Shown: positions 23,295 to 35,996 of the stretch, in pieces
How positions within the stretch are numbered: position 1 is the first letter of the stretch
Layout of the letters: every line of letters begins with the position of its first letter
Assembly: GCA_015499985.1 (NCBI GenBank)
Contig: JAAAUF010000078.1
Location: 12,969-70,951 of the forward strand
Direction of reading: 5' to 3'
From: Haplosporangium gracile
Lineage: Eukaryota > Mortierellomycota > Mortierellomycetes > Mortierellales > Mortierellaceae
DNA length: 57,983 nucleotides
Translations under genes and position numbers: made by a program
Notes under the pieces: model-generated
What the model was told of the DNA's origin: nothing
The model's input: the letters and a program-made list of their open reading frames with translations, nothing else
Databases searched by the model: none

Positions 23295-26200
23295 ATTCAT
23301 TGATTTGATACAGTTGTTGTATTTTTTTCTTGCACGGCGTGGGAAGGGTCACTGGCTGATTCAAGTCGCAGCCAACGCAAGACGCGTCCATTTCTTCACC
23401 ACAAAAATTCGTGCACGTCTCCCCGAGGGTATTTGCTTTTTGAAGAAACAAAAAATGAATATCTTCGCTAGTATAAAGAGCAAACCATGGAAGGTGTCTA
23501 GGCGGTGCCAAGTAACATACATGAAGTAGGCAATAGCGTCTCGGGTAATGCTTCAAGGCGCTGTTCTTATCATTGGTCCAGGAGGATGCATAAAATTATG
23601 CGCTCTATGTTCGTTTTCCAGATAACAGGAACCGGAGCATTTTTTTTTTTTTGGATCGACAATATACTGAAGAATAAACCTCGGTCGCTAATCTTTCCAC
23701 TGGATTAACCGATTACAGCTGTTATCGGCTCCTGGTTTAACCAAACGACTTCCTGATCGGCTCGACTCAACTAGCTCTTCTTTCCCGTTTGGTGGTTGTT
23801 TGTTTGAATTACAAAAAATGACAACACGAGCTGCCACTTCGATAGTGAATCTCTGTGTACAACGTTTTGGCTAGCACACTGCCGTGTCTCTCGATACTGA
23901 ATGAGGTATAGGGCGACGTCTAATTTTAGAAGCTGAATAGCGTCTAGACGGATGAAGCAGAGAAGATTTTCCTGACCGCTTTCTCACAAAAAGAATACTT
24001 ACTTAAACCCACCTGAAGCTCACAGTATTATGCTTCCAAATATCTTCAAGGCTAATGGCTAGTGTAGCTCGACCCGTTCCTTTTGCCAAGAAAATCATAA
24101 TTTCAGGCGAGCAATGAACTATCGTGGTGATTGCAACACTCTAAAGGAGAAAAAAAGAAAGTTGCTATGGACGTCGCTGACTCTTGTTGGTCTGCTAGCG
24201 GTAGAATACCCGACAGTGCGCATCCTGGACGAGTACAAGCGTTCTTTCAAGAGACAGTACGCCTTAGTGCGCCCAAATTTGACGCGGTCGAGTAACGGCA
24301 GATCAGTACTCTCGATAAAATCTTGTTCAAAGAAATGCATCGTCATCAATCGGAAGGTAGCAAACCTATAATGGTGCAAATACTGCTCGGGAGATAACCT
24401 TGTCGGAAAATATCGAAGTAGAGATGCGATAACGTTGTCATACAGTTCAAGAAGCGACTTTTATTGTACACATATGCTTTCGGGCTTCTCGCGTCATTTT
24501 TATATTCGTCGATACATACACGCCATCGTACTTGTCTTTCTCTTACTTAATGGTACCTTAATGAAGGTCTTTGAAATTTTGAGATACGCTAATCTAGAGC
24601 GATATACTAACGGGTCCTCTCGACTCCTAGCCTCTTTCGTGCCTTTTACTTTTTTCTTTATGTGGAGTTATGTCGTTGAATTTGTTGTTCCATCCATGCT
24701 GGCGATACAAATCCTCCTACAAATGCTGCCCGTGTCGGCTTTGAAGGTAGATATATGACGGGATTCTTCAACTGGTTCCTTCTCTCTTCCTTTTCGTCGT
24801 CACAAATGCCCTTTTGATAGCTACACTGAAATGATAAAGAAGCCGCCATAAAATGTTGCATGCATTTTGAGATAATCAATGGCCAGGCTAAAATCCTCCA
24901 CTTTTGTTTATTTTATCTTGAAGATGGGAGGCATTTATTTGTTAAATCCATACTTATAGGCGACATTCATTTGCTGTTGTGGTACTTTGAGTAAAAGATA
25001 GACACGCGTTCATGACCCTTTGACACACAACCTTCAAATCCTTGTCTTTATCAATTTTTCATACGGGAGTGTAAACTTTGAAAAACTGTGTGGTACATGA
25101 GCGATTGTACGCTGGTATTGTATTGACCTTTGCTCCATTTGCCATATGACCCCGACGATAATCCAGGCCGAGTTTTAACGCGCCCCGCTATGTAGAATGA
25201 CATTGACGCGTCGGAATGTCACCAGCAAGAAGAATTTTTTATGTTTATCGTGGGTGGCTTTAAGGGAGAAAAAAAATACTTTCATGGCACCTAAATAAGA
25301 TTGTTAGACTTGACGCTCGGTCATCTTTCTTCTTATCTACATGAATAAATTCATTCGAGCTGTTTAGTTTTCTCTATGATCGACTCTGATTATTTTTTCG
25401 CACAAACTTTTTGAACAAAGATCCACGTTTCTATTCGTCGGTCTTTACTTTGTTCACGCCGACTAGAATGGTATAGAAAAAAAAAAATTACTCGTCGACG
25501 ATACGCCTACCATTCGGATATACTCTTTTACCACTCAAACTCCATCTCCGCTGATAGAGCCTGGATTTCATCACGTTATCGTTTCAAAAGTGAAGAGCCA
25601 TTGGGGAAAGGCAAACTTTGCCTTCAAATTAAGCTGCGCCAAAATAATAAATCGATGCTAACAAGTGCTCTGGAGCCTGTTGATGCTTGCGCTACTATCA
25701 TTCCAAGAGGATACAACTGTTCCTCGAGTCATTTACTTTCAGTAAGAGTAACAAAAAGACGATACTTTTTCTATAGAGATAGTATTGAAGATAGACGATC
25801 CTAATGATGGGATTCCTTTGTCAATTTCCAAATTAAGCCTTCAACTTTTCATTTAACAAATAAAAAAAAAAATACATCACGCTGGCGGATCAAAGTAGTT
25901 TAAAAGAAACTGAGCGCTTTGCCTTCCGCTGATTTGATCGATCGGTGATGTTCTGATTTGGATTTAAAATCACCGATAAAGTCATGCAGTGACAACACCT
26001 TCATGTCCTCCAGAGCCTCGAACAAACCAAACAACGACTTCCACCAGTCTTGGCCAATGCGGTCGCCGTTCTTCCTCGTAAGGATCCTTCTTTCCATGAA
26101 AATTTGTTTTTTCTTGTCGAGATTTTTACGCGCAGAATGTACTGTACAGTCCGGTGCGGAGCAAGCTGACCATTTTTTTTCCGCTCTTCTCATTCCTGAA

Positions 26201-27489
26201 GCGAGTTCCTCACATCGATTTCCTAGCATAGTTTCACAACCCCATGTCGATTTCAGGTTTCGATGTTCAACAATGCAAGCGTTTTACTTTTGAAATAAAA
26301 GTCGAAAAGGGATCCAGTGCCGCCGCCGATTTCTTTCTTTCTTCTGATCGGACACCAACACTACCTTGGTCTTTTTTTCGACGCGATTTTTTTTTTCTTT
26401 TTTTCAATTACACAAAACACTTTCCATAGCGTTCATAATAATAGTTCCCGAACGCGCGTACGCGTGGTCTTTCAAATAAACTAAGGATTTTGAGATGAAA
26501 TGGAGCGCGTCTTTTTTATGAGACAAAAATAGTAGTGGGATCGAGACGAGGGGTTGAGCTTGACTAGGGGAGATTTGGGATTCATCCATGTCAAAGAAAG
26601 ATACAGCCTTTCTCGATCTGGTTGATAATAAAAAAAAATGACTGATATTCACCACAATAAGCCACGCATTTTTATTTTATTTTTCAAACAAGATCGAGAA
26701 TCTTTTACTTTCTGTCCATAATTCACCAACAACAAGTCCTGCGATTACTTGATCCGTAAATCCGGTCCTTTTTTTTTGAGCGTTCATTCATCAGCTACAA
26801 CAGTATATTAATAAAAAGCAAGATCGATTTTCCATTTTGAAATCCTCCTTGCTCGTACTTTTTCAAAAAAAAAAACTTGAAACAATGCTGGTCGATTGAC
26901 CGTGGACACAATAAAGCAATCTCTGAACATCGCGATAAATTCTACATATTCGATACGACCCAATGCGTCCTTCTGTTTTCTTCTCGTGATATCGCGATGT
27001 ATATGTCAATTTTTTTAATTTTTTTTTTTTTTTGGTTCGCCGACGACATCAACCAGAACCCACCATACATAATATATTCAGCAGACATATTTTCATCCAA
27101 TACCTCGTGAAGACAAGGATGTCTATAGTATATGTAATGCCATACGCGCATGATTCGAACTGCAGGGCGAAGATGATTGATGCGCATTACATGTGCATAT
27201 CAAATTAGGCGATGCTTTGCGGCTCAAGCCGTTTCATTCCTTGATCCAGTAATAAGTAAATTTCAGGTGATGCCATGAGAGGCAGAGTTCTCTTTGGCTA
27301 TTCAATTTTTTTTTTGTTTTCAAGAACCGATTCCAATTCCTGTTCTCCCTTTCGATAAGAACGATCTTTGGTGATTTTGGGTCTTATATCAATCTTCCAA
27401 GAACCTGTGACTTAAACGATTTTTCGGTCGAAATTATTTTTTTTTGTCATTTGTGAAATTCACATCTTAGCCGAGGATATCTCTATAGG

Positions 27490-27910
27490 GGGGTTGTTCT
27501 CAGTCCGCCGGACTCAGGCCGCGCTCTGGGCAATGCAGTCGCTGGTTGCTGTCACCCAAACCGAACAGCAGGCGGACTTTGCTGTCAGTCGCGGCGATGA
27601 CGGGCTGTTTCTGCGACTGTGTCGCACACAAAGCTCAACGGATCCACGTAGAGCCCAGGCCCCTCTGCGGACCATGCCCGAGTCATTCAGGCTCAGACTG
27701 CCTCTGAGATTCAAGTCCCCGACTCCTGATGTGGGGTCTTTTTTACTGCTGCAAGAACAAGAGAGGACTTGCTGCCCCACTGCGATCTGGGGTCACTGGA
27801 TGGACGGGCACAGGTTTTAAAAGATGAGCCACTTGAGTGAGGCACTGGAATCCGGACTGTGCAGGCGTTCTTGGACTGCCCTTCAGATCTGGACCGACCC
27901 CCATACCTGA
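27490..27910. other. isolated GC-rich island, possible transposon relic
   Basis: About 420 bp clearly richer in G+C than the kilobases on either side. Open frames exist on both strands (27494-27820 plus, 27514-27780 minus), as expected of GC-rich DNA, and neither matches a family I know. A TATAAAG motif lies about 45 bp downstream, followed by pyrimidine-rich sequence. The promoter-like order recalls an LTR or a captured 5' region, but no matching direct repeat was found at its edges. Confidence 0.35.
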
Positions 27911-28501
27911 GAGCGACCCTTCGATTTACGTCTTGTAGTTGTTATTCTGAAGGATATAAAGACTCTAAACAGCGCATACTTTCTTTTGCTCTCTAATATT
28001 CGGAGACAATACACTTGTATATCTTCGACAATGCTTTTTCATTTATTTTCGAGTTTAGCTTCGGGATTATTATTTTTTTTTTTTTGGGTTTCACACAAAT
28101 TTATCAACACCAGTCGATACAGGTCCGGCATCAAGAAGAGCTATTTTCTGTAAGTGTTTTTTTTTTTAATATACAAAAGGTAGTGTCTGTACAAGTAAGA
28201 AATATTATATGCAAGTAATAGTAATTGGTAAAGTGTGTGGTTTTTGTACAATGGCGGGTGAAGGAGAAAGCAAAGAAGGAAAAACAAAAAAAAAAAAAAA
28301 AAAGGAAAAAAGTGGGAAAGATAAAATGGGAAAGATAAAATGGGGTACGCGTCGAAAATGACAAAGAAAAAGAAAAAGAAAAAAAAAACGCGTGATCAGG
28401 CGCGATCAATCAATCAATGATTAGATCGCTTTACTCTAACATCAGCACCCTTAGCAGGATCCAGACCCATCAGTCGCATCTCCACCCACCACCACCACTT
28501 T

Positions 28502-30146
28502 CTATTGCTGCCGCTGCTGCTGAGTAGGAGCAATCCAAGTCGAAGACGAAGATATCGAGGAGGGACCTGCAACAAGCCCAATCGCGGAATGAAACACCTG
28601 ACTACTGATCCGTCTCTCCTTTCCACACCAACAGGGTCCCAACTCGCCCACTTCAAATTCTCGTGGGTCCAACGTACAGGGACAGATCTCCCCCCTGCGT
28701 TTACCCTCGATTTGACGGATCCACCAGCCCTTGCCGTCGGCGGGGATGTCCATCCTGGAGGAGAGCGAGTTGTCGGTGCTCGATATTCCCAAGCGGGTGA
28801 GGCGGTTGACGTTATTATTTCCATTGTCGTCGTCGCCAGAGCTGCTGTCGTCGCTCTCATGCTCGCCAGCAGGTGTGTTATTGGTGTTGCTGTTCTGGCC
28901 TTGGCGACGAGGGGTGCGACTCCGACCACGTTTTTTCTTTGGTGTCATATCATCCTCATCAATGACATGCATCGCCTGGTCCTTGTCAACACTACTGTTG
29001 CTGTTGTTGTTATTGTTGTTGGAAGTGGGATCCTGAACTGTCAAGGAGTTGTTGGAAGACGACGACCAAGGGCGCGTGTTGCGAAACATGGTTCCCAACC
29101 CACCAGACGACGAACGATGCGAACTGTTGTCAAGTTGGAATGGGTGATTCTGGTGTGAATGAAGTCCAGAGACTGGCTCGATGCCCCCAGCGCCTTTCTT
29201 TTGGGTATCCTCCAGATGGTATTTCTGTTGTTTGGTGATAGAGCGATGGAATCCTGATTTGTTAAATGATCGATCCGAATCATGCCCGTGTCCAGGACCA
29301 GCGGCTGGGGTAAAAGGTGTCATCTTGACAGATCCATGCTCCTCGTCCGCAGCGTAGTGTCGTCGGAGCGCTTTGGCATACAAGACCACCATCAGGATCC
29401 AAATAATATGCAGGATGACCCATCCTCCAGGACCCGCGGTGTAGATCGCGCCAATCATGGCCCCGGTCTTGTGGCAATTCACTCCACGTCCCGACTTTCC
29501 TCCTCCCTCACCGCCAGCAGCACTGACCGTCCCATTAGTCCCTGATCCTGCTCCAATAACGACCGGCGAAAGAGTACCTGAAGGTGTACCTCCCGTAACC
29601 AAAGGCCCATCAACACAGTTGGTGATAAACTTGACCTTATTCTTGGCAATTATGATTCCAAAGTAGATCCCCTCGATGATAGTAGTAGCAATCAGTATCC
29701 AGTAGAGGATAATCAGGATCCGGAGTCGACGGTTGGCGTTGGCGAGGCGGTTGAGTCCCAGGCCGATGGCGAGTCCGATGAGCGCATAGAGTGAATAGAT
29801 GACGCTATAAAAGACTTTTGCCTGGACTGGGGTGTTGAACTTGATTACTCCTTGGAGGTTTGCAATGTTCAGTCCTAGCACTAATGCCACTGATGGGACC
29901 TATTTGAACAGGGGGGGGGGTGGAGAATGGGATTAGCGATTTATGTGGGTGCGACGAAGGTAGGATGTTAAAGAAAGAAAGGAAGGTACGTACGACGAGG
30001 CAGAGAGCAAGGATCCAGACACCGGAGGCGACTGGGCAGCAGCAACAGTAGACGGCAGGGTTGGCTGACCGCGACCGCTTTGTCCAAGACTTGATTTTTG
30101 TTGGAGATGAGAGTGACGAAGGTGGTGCTGTTGCATCCAAAGGCAT
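28502..30146 (-). CDS. multispan membrane protein with long disordered cytoplasmic tail, unknown family
   Basis: Two exons: 30146-29994 and 29899-28502, giving 516 residues. A basic N-terminus is followed by about four predicted membrane segments: GVWILALCLVVPSVALVLG (spanning the splice), VFYSVIYSLYALIGLAIGLGL, LRILIILYWILIATTIIEGIYFGIIIA and GWVILHIIWILMVVLYAKAL. A hydrophilic loop with Gly and Ser (about 150-200) separates the last two. The remaining 250 residues are Ser/Asn/Asp-rich, with a basic patch KKKRGRSRTPRR and a more ordered-looking segment GWWIRQIEGKRRGEICPC. I do not recognise the family. The topology is that of small fungal plasma-membrane or secretory-pathway tetraspan proteins. 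The intron is GT-AG with matched phase 0. Confidence 0.75.
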
Positions 30147-33100
30147 TTTTTTTCTTTTTTATATTGTCGATTGTTCTTTGATGTCTGTGTGTCGAGTGGT
30201 GTGGGTGGGTGGTGAGAAAAAGATTGGATAAAGAATAATCTTGAGTAGGAGGGAAAGAGGGAGGTCCTTATATGAGGATCGGGGATTGAGCTGGCTGTTC
30301 CTGCGCACGGGTACGTTGGTTTACTTGTATATGTACCGTCCAGTCAAATAACTGAAATAACGGCTGTTTCAACGAGCCAAGACAATTCAAGGGGAATGGA
30401 CGATGAGAGTGGGGTAGGGAGAGAAGAATAAAGGAAATGAGAATGAGAGAGAAGGTTAATAAAGGAGGGCGGGGTGAATATCAACTGCAAGGAGAAAAAG
30501 AGGGGAAGGAAGAAAGAGGAAAGTGGAGATGGATGGGTGCAAATTCAGGGTGCAGGCACACATACATGCACATACATGCACATATACACTTATACAGAGG
30601 GAAGGAAAGTGGTTCAGAGGATGACAAAAGAAAAGGAAAGAAAGGATATAAACAACAGGCAAAAAAAAGACTTTGTGTGTGAAATGTTTGCTATCCTTTA
30701 AGATGTGCGAAGTGCGAATGTTGAATGGATCGAAGAAGAGAGAGAGAATCGATAGAGAGAGAAAAGAAGAAAGCGGCGGAGAGTACGAGTAGACGAAATA
30801 GTCCGAATCATCGCAGCCCCGCACTCTAATAACAATAAACGTGGATGAAGTACACGGCAACCACAATGGAGAAGGGGAGAGATGGAGCGGAGGTCGTGTG
30901 AGTGTATTCAGATGGGTCTCGCAAATATTTTATAATTATATGCCCTCATGCAAGTCGAGCAATGCCATGTAAAGCATGGTACTGGTTTATCCAGAAAGGT
31001 ACACCCACTTCCAATAGTCGACAAATTCTAATAGCAATAAAATCGATTTTTTTGTTTGTTTCGATGACCTCCTCCCTGTGCGCCGGCCAAAGGGCATGCG
31101 CAAGAATAACAAGAAAAGAATCTTGAGAAAAATAAAAGCGCGCACTGTTCTTCTACAACAGGGATAAATTGCTGGCGGCGAGAAGAGGAACCGACTCACA
31201 TCTGAACTAGGCTGTTGGGCAAAGGGTAAAAAGAGTTCGGGCTGTAGGGGCTATTCTCTTGGCATCACCCACATTTGCCAAGAGAATCGTCAATTCACTT
31301 TTGACTATGTATAGTCTATCACTATCGTCATCGTTATCATGTTGAGAGGGCGTAGGCGTAGGTTTGTAGAAGCGCAAGTCGTAGTCGTGTGTGTGAGAGT
31401 TATTACCTTGTGTGTTGTGAAGAGGAAGAGGGAGACCAGTACGTGAGCAAAAGGGTTGTTTTGTGTGGGTTAAAATTTGAAAGTGAAATGTACATGAACT
31501 GAGGGGATTTTTGGGGACACAGGATTGGCTGGGGTGAAGGAAGAGATGAAGAGAAGGAGAGAAGGAAAAGTGAAAAATTGGCGCTAGAAACAACTGTACT
31601 TGCAATCTTGCAGCAGCACTGTTGAACAAAGAGGGACGAGAGAAGGGAGAGGGAAGGAAGGAAGGAAGAGATCGATCGATGAAAAGGGATGTATGCAGTC
31701 TCTTGCAGACAATTGGGATGAGGGTATATGCGTATGTTACAAAAGAGAGCGATGGAAGTGGAGAAGGAAATGAAAAAGAAAAAGGAAGAGAAAGTGGGGA
31801 AGTAAAGAAGTGGAGAAGTGGAGAACAGCAGAAGTGAAAGGATAAAAAGGAAGTGGAGAGAAGAAGAGAACGATGAACGATGAGCGGGGGCTGAAGAAAT
31901 GAATTAAAAGGTGTGTTAGAGTAAGAAGAAAGGGAAAAGGTAGAAGTGTAGAGAGAGAGAGAAACCAGAGAGAAATGTTGACTCGGATCTCGACACCGAG
32001 GAGTACTTTGTCCTTTCAATTGTTTGCTGCACACATCAATCATCCGACCGTGGTCCAGATCAAGGAACATGAGCAAACCAATGGTCAATGGGGGGCAACA
32101 ATAAAAGAGCGTTTCTTTGGTATTCCTTTTCTTCACTCTTTGACATCCTTTTCCTTCTGACAAAGGGCTGTGTCAACAAAAGCAAGAAAGACCCATAATG
32201 GAGACATCCACTCCTCCCTCTTTGATAGCATGTTCCACCCTTTCTCCTTTTCTTGGATTTAGGATCACTAAGCCTACTTTTCTCTGCTTTTCTGGTGGGG
32301 AATGAGGGAACAGAAATGTCGGACATGCGAGTAAGGCGTATGGATGGACGCCCTCAGCCCGCGTGGATTTCTGATAGGTTGAAAATAATAGAAAAGATAC
32401 ACCAACAAACCTTGTTTGGGATAAGAAATAGAGTGCAGAGGGCGCATTGCCATTCGTCCAAACAATATCAAACACAGGCGAGTCCGAGGGGAACGGGGAG
32501 GGGATCAAAAGGAATGATTATGATAAAGAGAGGAGATAGAGGAAGGAGATAGCAAGGACGGCGTACCATGTCACACACGCAAAAAGGGTCAAAAAGTGCA
32601 CATACGGGATGGGTCGAAAGGGCAACGGAGGATTGGATCTCTGTTGTCTTTTAACCTTTCACAACCAGTGATTTGTTCAACTTTGCCTTAAAATGTAAAT
32701 TTTCAACAAACAAAAAACGTGGCAAGGCGTAGATGTGGTGCCATTTTCTTACGCCTTCCCTTACCTGTTAGCAATCGTCTTCGTGTCTTTTTTCCAGTCC
32801 TTCATGCCATGAGACGATCAAAAAATACTCATCTCAGCTATCATGGCTATCCAACTAACCCCAAGACAAAGATCTAGCATTCTATCCAAAAAGCTCAATA
32901 TCAAACGCCATCTTACAAAAGATGATCAAAAATGTCCAACAGACCGCGTCCAGACCCTTTCCTCCCGCATTTATTTTTATAAACTCATACATAACGATAC
33001 ACAACGAATGCAGGAAGAGGAGACAGGTAGGGCGAAGGAATAGGCGGTGCTGAGAGAGGCGGTGCTGAGAGAGGTGGCGCATATGTGCAGCTCTTTCCCT

Positions 33101-33497
33101 CCTCGCACTCTTTTTACTCCCTTTATCGACCTGTATTCCTCTGTTTTGTTTCCGCGCGATATTGATCTAGAAACTGACCTCTTTGGACTTGTGTAGCATG
33201 GAAATATGAATTATTAGCTGAATTTTGACACTACTGTACTACGACTACATGGCGAGAGTACATGGACGTTATTGTGATCGCCGATGTTAACCCCAGCCCA
33301 TGCCTTGCCCTTCCCTTCCCTTTGTCAAAGAGTACCTCGTTATGTCATAGCGTCATGGCATAACAAAGATAGCTCTGTAGCTGCGGATTGAAGGATCGAG
33401 ATTCATCTACTATGTTCCTCTTCAAGTCAATTCTTAAGTATACAAATTAAAGAAACGCGAAGACGTGCTTTGTTCGTTCAAACTTTGATGTACAGTA
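30147..33497. other. 3.35-kb strand-asymmetric intergenic region
   Basis: Long purine-rich tracts on the plus strand (30.42-30.80 kb and 31.44-31.98 kb) are pyrimidine-rich on the minus strand. That is the composition this genome places upstream of start codons, so part is probably the promoter and leader of the membrane-protein gene starting at 30146. A 318-codon open frame (31207-32163, minus) is Ser/Phe/Leu/Pro low complexity and looks like a by-product of this composition. I see no supported gene. Confidence 0.5.
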
Positions 33498-35964
33498 CTA
33501 TGACTTAGCTTTAAACATCAGCACCCCATCCCTCACAACAACATCCCTAGCAAGCCCATATTTCCCCTTCAAGCCTTCAATCCACTGCTCACTCAGCCCC
33601 TCCACACCTTCAAACTCCTTCCTCTCCCCTTCCTCAACCATTCCTACCCGCTGCGCCATCACTGAGACCGGCAGAAAATAATACGCCTTGTGCATTGTCG
33701 CCACACTCAGACCCCGCGCGGTGCCAAGGGAATCACCCATTGAGTACCGGATCATCAGCCGTTGCGCCCAGGTTATGGGGAGGTTTCCTGCGAGGGCACG
33801 GTCGGTTCCGAGGAGACGTTCGCGTCCGATCCAGTTACCTTGGCGGAGGTACGTCCAGTACTCTAACGCGAGTCTCAGATCTGGCTCCAACCCTGCTAAC
33901 CTGCCATTGTCCGTCTGTTGAGGATGCAGTGGGAAGAGGTACAAGAACGACGCGACAAGTTCATCAGTTTCGGTCTTGGGATGGTTCACCGTCTGGAACA
34001 GCGGATCGTCCGTCAATGCTACTGCCCTAGACTGACGTGGGGGTTTTGCGATGTGGTGGAGTATGTAAAGGCCCAGGAAGGTCTGTCGCCGAGCGGGTAT
34101 CTGTGCAAACGAGGTGAGCGTCCCGTCCTTGTTATCGTTTTCGTTGGAGGTAAGGGTGATGGATGAGGAGGAGGAAGGTGGTGAGAGTTTGTAGACGACA
34201 GGGTGTAGTTCTTGGACGAGGTGGTGGAGGGCTTTTGTCAGCTCGGGTATATTTCCTGCGTAGAGACTGTTTAACACCGACTCTTCGTATACTATCATTA
34301 TCGCCATCATTAAAAAAAGAAGTCCAGATGGAGTCAGGAACACGCATCCAAAATTATTTCGAACTCTCCATTGCACGTTGAATGATGATCAGTAAGAAAA
34401 AAATACCTTTGACGGAGAAGAGATCGCGCGCTTCGGTGGCAAAGAGACCCTCGCGCAGTTTGCGAAAGGACTCGAGGATAGTGTCCATTTCCTCTGATTG
34501 GCGGGTACGTGGTGAGATCGGCTTCATCTTGTTCGTTCCGTACCTGTCCTCGTACCTTGAGATCTAGTACGCATATGAAATTAGGAAGTAAAAGAGAAAT
34601 AAATATGTAGTTAGAAATGGTTAGCAATGGTATGCGAGTCTGTAACCACCATTGTAAACGAACAAATAAACGTGTCTTCTTTTACCATTGCTTTAATCTC
34701 TGCAAAGACGCGATCTTGCATACCACGGTTTTTAATACTATGACTTGATCTATAGTAGCGAATTTGAAGGGTTGATCCAAGTGGGTCAATAAAAAAAGGG
34801 ATAAGAAAGATAACAAAAAAAGAGTGTCTCTATGTTACAAGTGTGGGATATAAAAGAACCACTACAACGACAATACAAGAGTGAAGGAACGAAAGAAAAA
34901 AAAAAAGGAGGAAAAGGGACAGACTTGATAGTTGAAAGCAAAGGAGATCTGGAGAAAAAATATCGCGACTTGCACGCACTACGAAATAGCAGGAAAAATT
35001 TACCCTGTGGAATCGTCATCGCCGCGGCTCACAAGCGTCAGAGCTTCGACCCCAGAAGTCAACGTCTTTTCGCCAAGTGCCTTCCGACGAGCCATCGTGT
35101 CTGCCGCCGACTGTCCTCTTCCTCCCGCCTGCGATGTTGATTTCATAGTAGTGCTAGCCTGGTCGTTCGTAGTGGTGGTGGTCTTGGACTTGATACCATA
35201 AGTCGATTGCTCCCACCATGGCTTCTCTTCCTTGGACTCTGGTGCTGCCAGTGAGGGTGTCGATTTAGTTGATGACTTTGCTGCAGGCGCAGGAGTTGCT
35301 GGCTTAGACGACTCCTTTGGTGCCGTTGCTGGTTTGGGAGACTCCTTTGGTGTCGTTGCTGGTTTGGGAGACTCCTTTGTCGCTGCTGAGGGCTTGATAG
35401 CTTCTTTAAGAGTCACTGCTGGCTTGAGTGCCTCCTTGGGTGCTTCCTTGGGTACTGCCGCCGGCTCCTCCTTCTTCTTGGCGCCATACGTCGCCTGCTC
35501 CCACCACGGGACCTCAGACCCACCATTCTTATCGTCCTGCTGCGCGTCGTCATTTCCTGCTCCTGCATTATTAAGAGGCTGATCCTTTGAGCGACGCTTT
35601 TGCTCCTTGCCCTTTCCTCCTCGAGTACCCCGCGTGGATGTCTTCTCCACAGGAGGCGAAGGTGAAGCTGGGAAATTATCAGACTGGCCACGCGACTGCG
35701 TCCTCGAGTGCTTTGTACGCCCTTCGTTGTTGGTATTGTTATTGTGGTGGTGGTTGGACGGAGAGGATCGTTCGGGGTAGGGCAAGTCGGGCTCCCGGAC
35801 AGTCGTCTTTTCCCACCGGTCATTGGACCCATTGGAGACATTGGAGCCAGGATTTCTTGACGAGTTATTACTGGCAGACAGCTTCTCCCGCTCGTGGTAC
35901 ATCGTTCCTGCGTTCTTTCGTAGATCCGAGGTCCGAATCGCTTCACTCTGTTGAATGTTGTTGC

Positions 35965-35996
<32 letters not shown>

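Larger units (their letters stand above)
21815..28501. other. 6.7-kb region without recognisable genes
   Basis: All six frames are broken into open stretches of about 110 codons or fewer, none with family similarity I can see. The region is AT-rich with many T- and A-runs. It holds a palindrome at 23278-23294, an imperfect one at 23709-23728, and an isolated GC-rich island at about 27490-27910 followed by a TATAAAG near 27956. No tRNA or snRNA signature was found by eye. It may be decayed transposon DNA or a long noncoding region. The last 250 bp are probably the 3' UTR of the minus-strand gene ending at 28502. Confidence 0.5.

Noticed and set aside
23709..23728. 20-bp imperfect palindrome CCGATTACAGCTGTTATCGG
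   Set aside because: One mismatched pair and no nearby gene or second copy; could easily be chance.
25000..25210. ACGCGT boxes in the gene desert
   Set aside because: Several copies occur far from any gene, so the hexamer alone is not evidence of regulation.
27140..27165. GTTCGAATC on the minus strand (possible tRNA T-arm)
   Set aside because: Only one of five stem pairs forms; no A box upstream.
27705..27725. T-loop-like GATTCAAGTCC (possible tRNA B box)
   Set aside because: The flanking bases do not pair as a T-stem, and no acceptor or anticodon arm is found at the right distance.
31207..32163. 318-codon open frame on the minus strand
   Set aside because: Ser/Phe/Leu/Pro low complexity created by a purine-rich plus strand; no domain, no splice context, no homology pattern.
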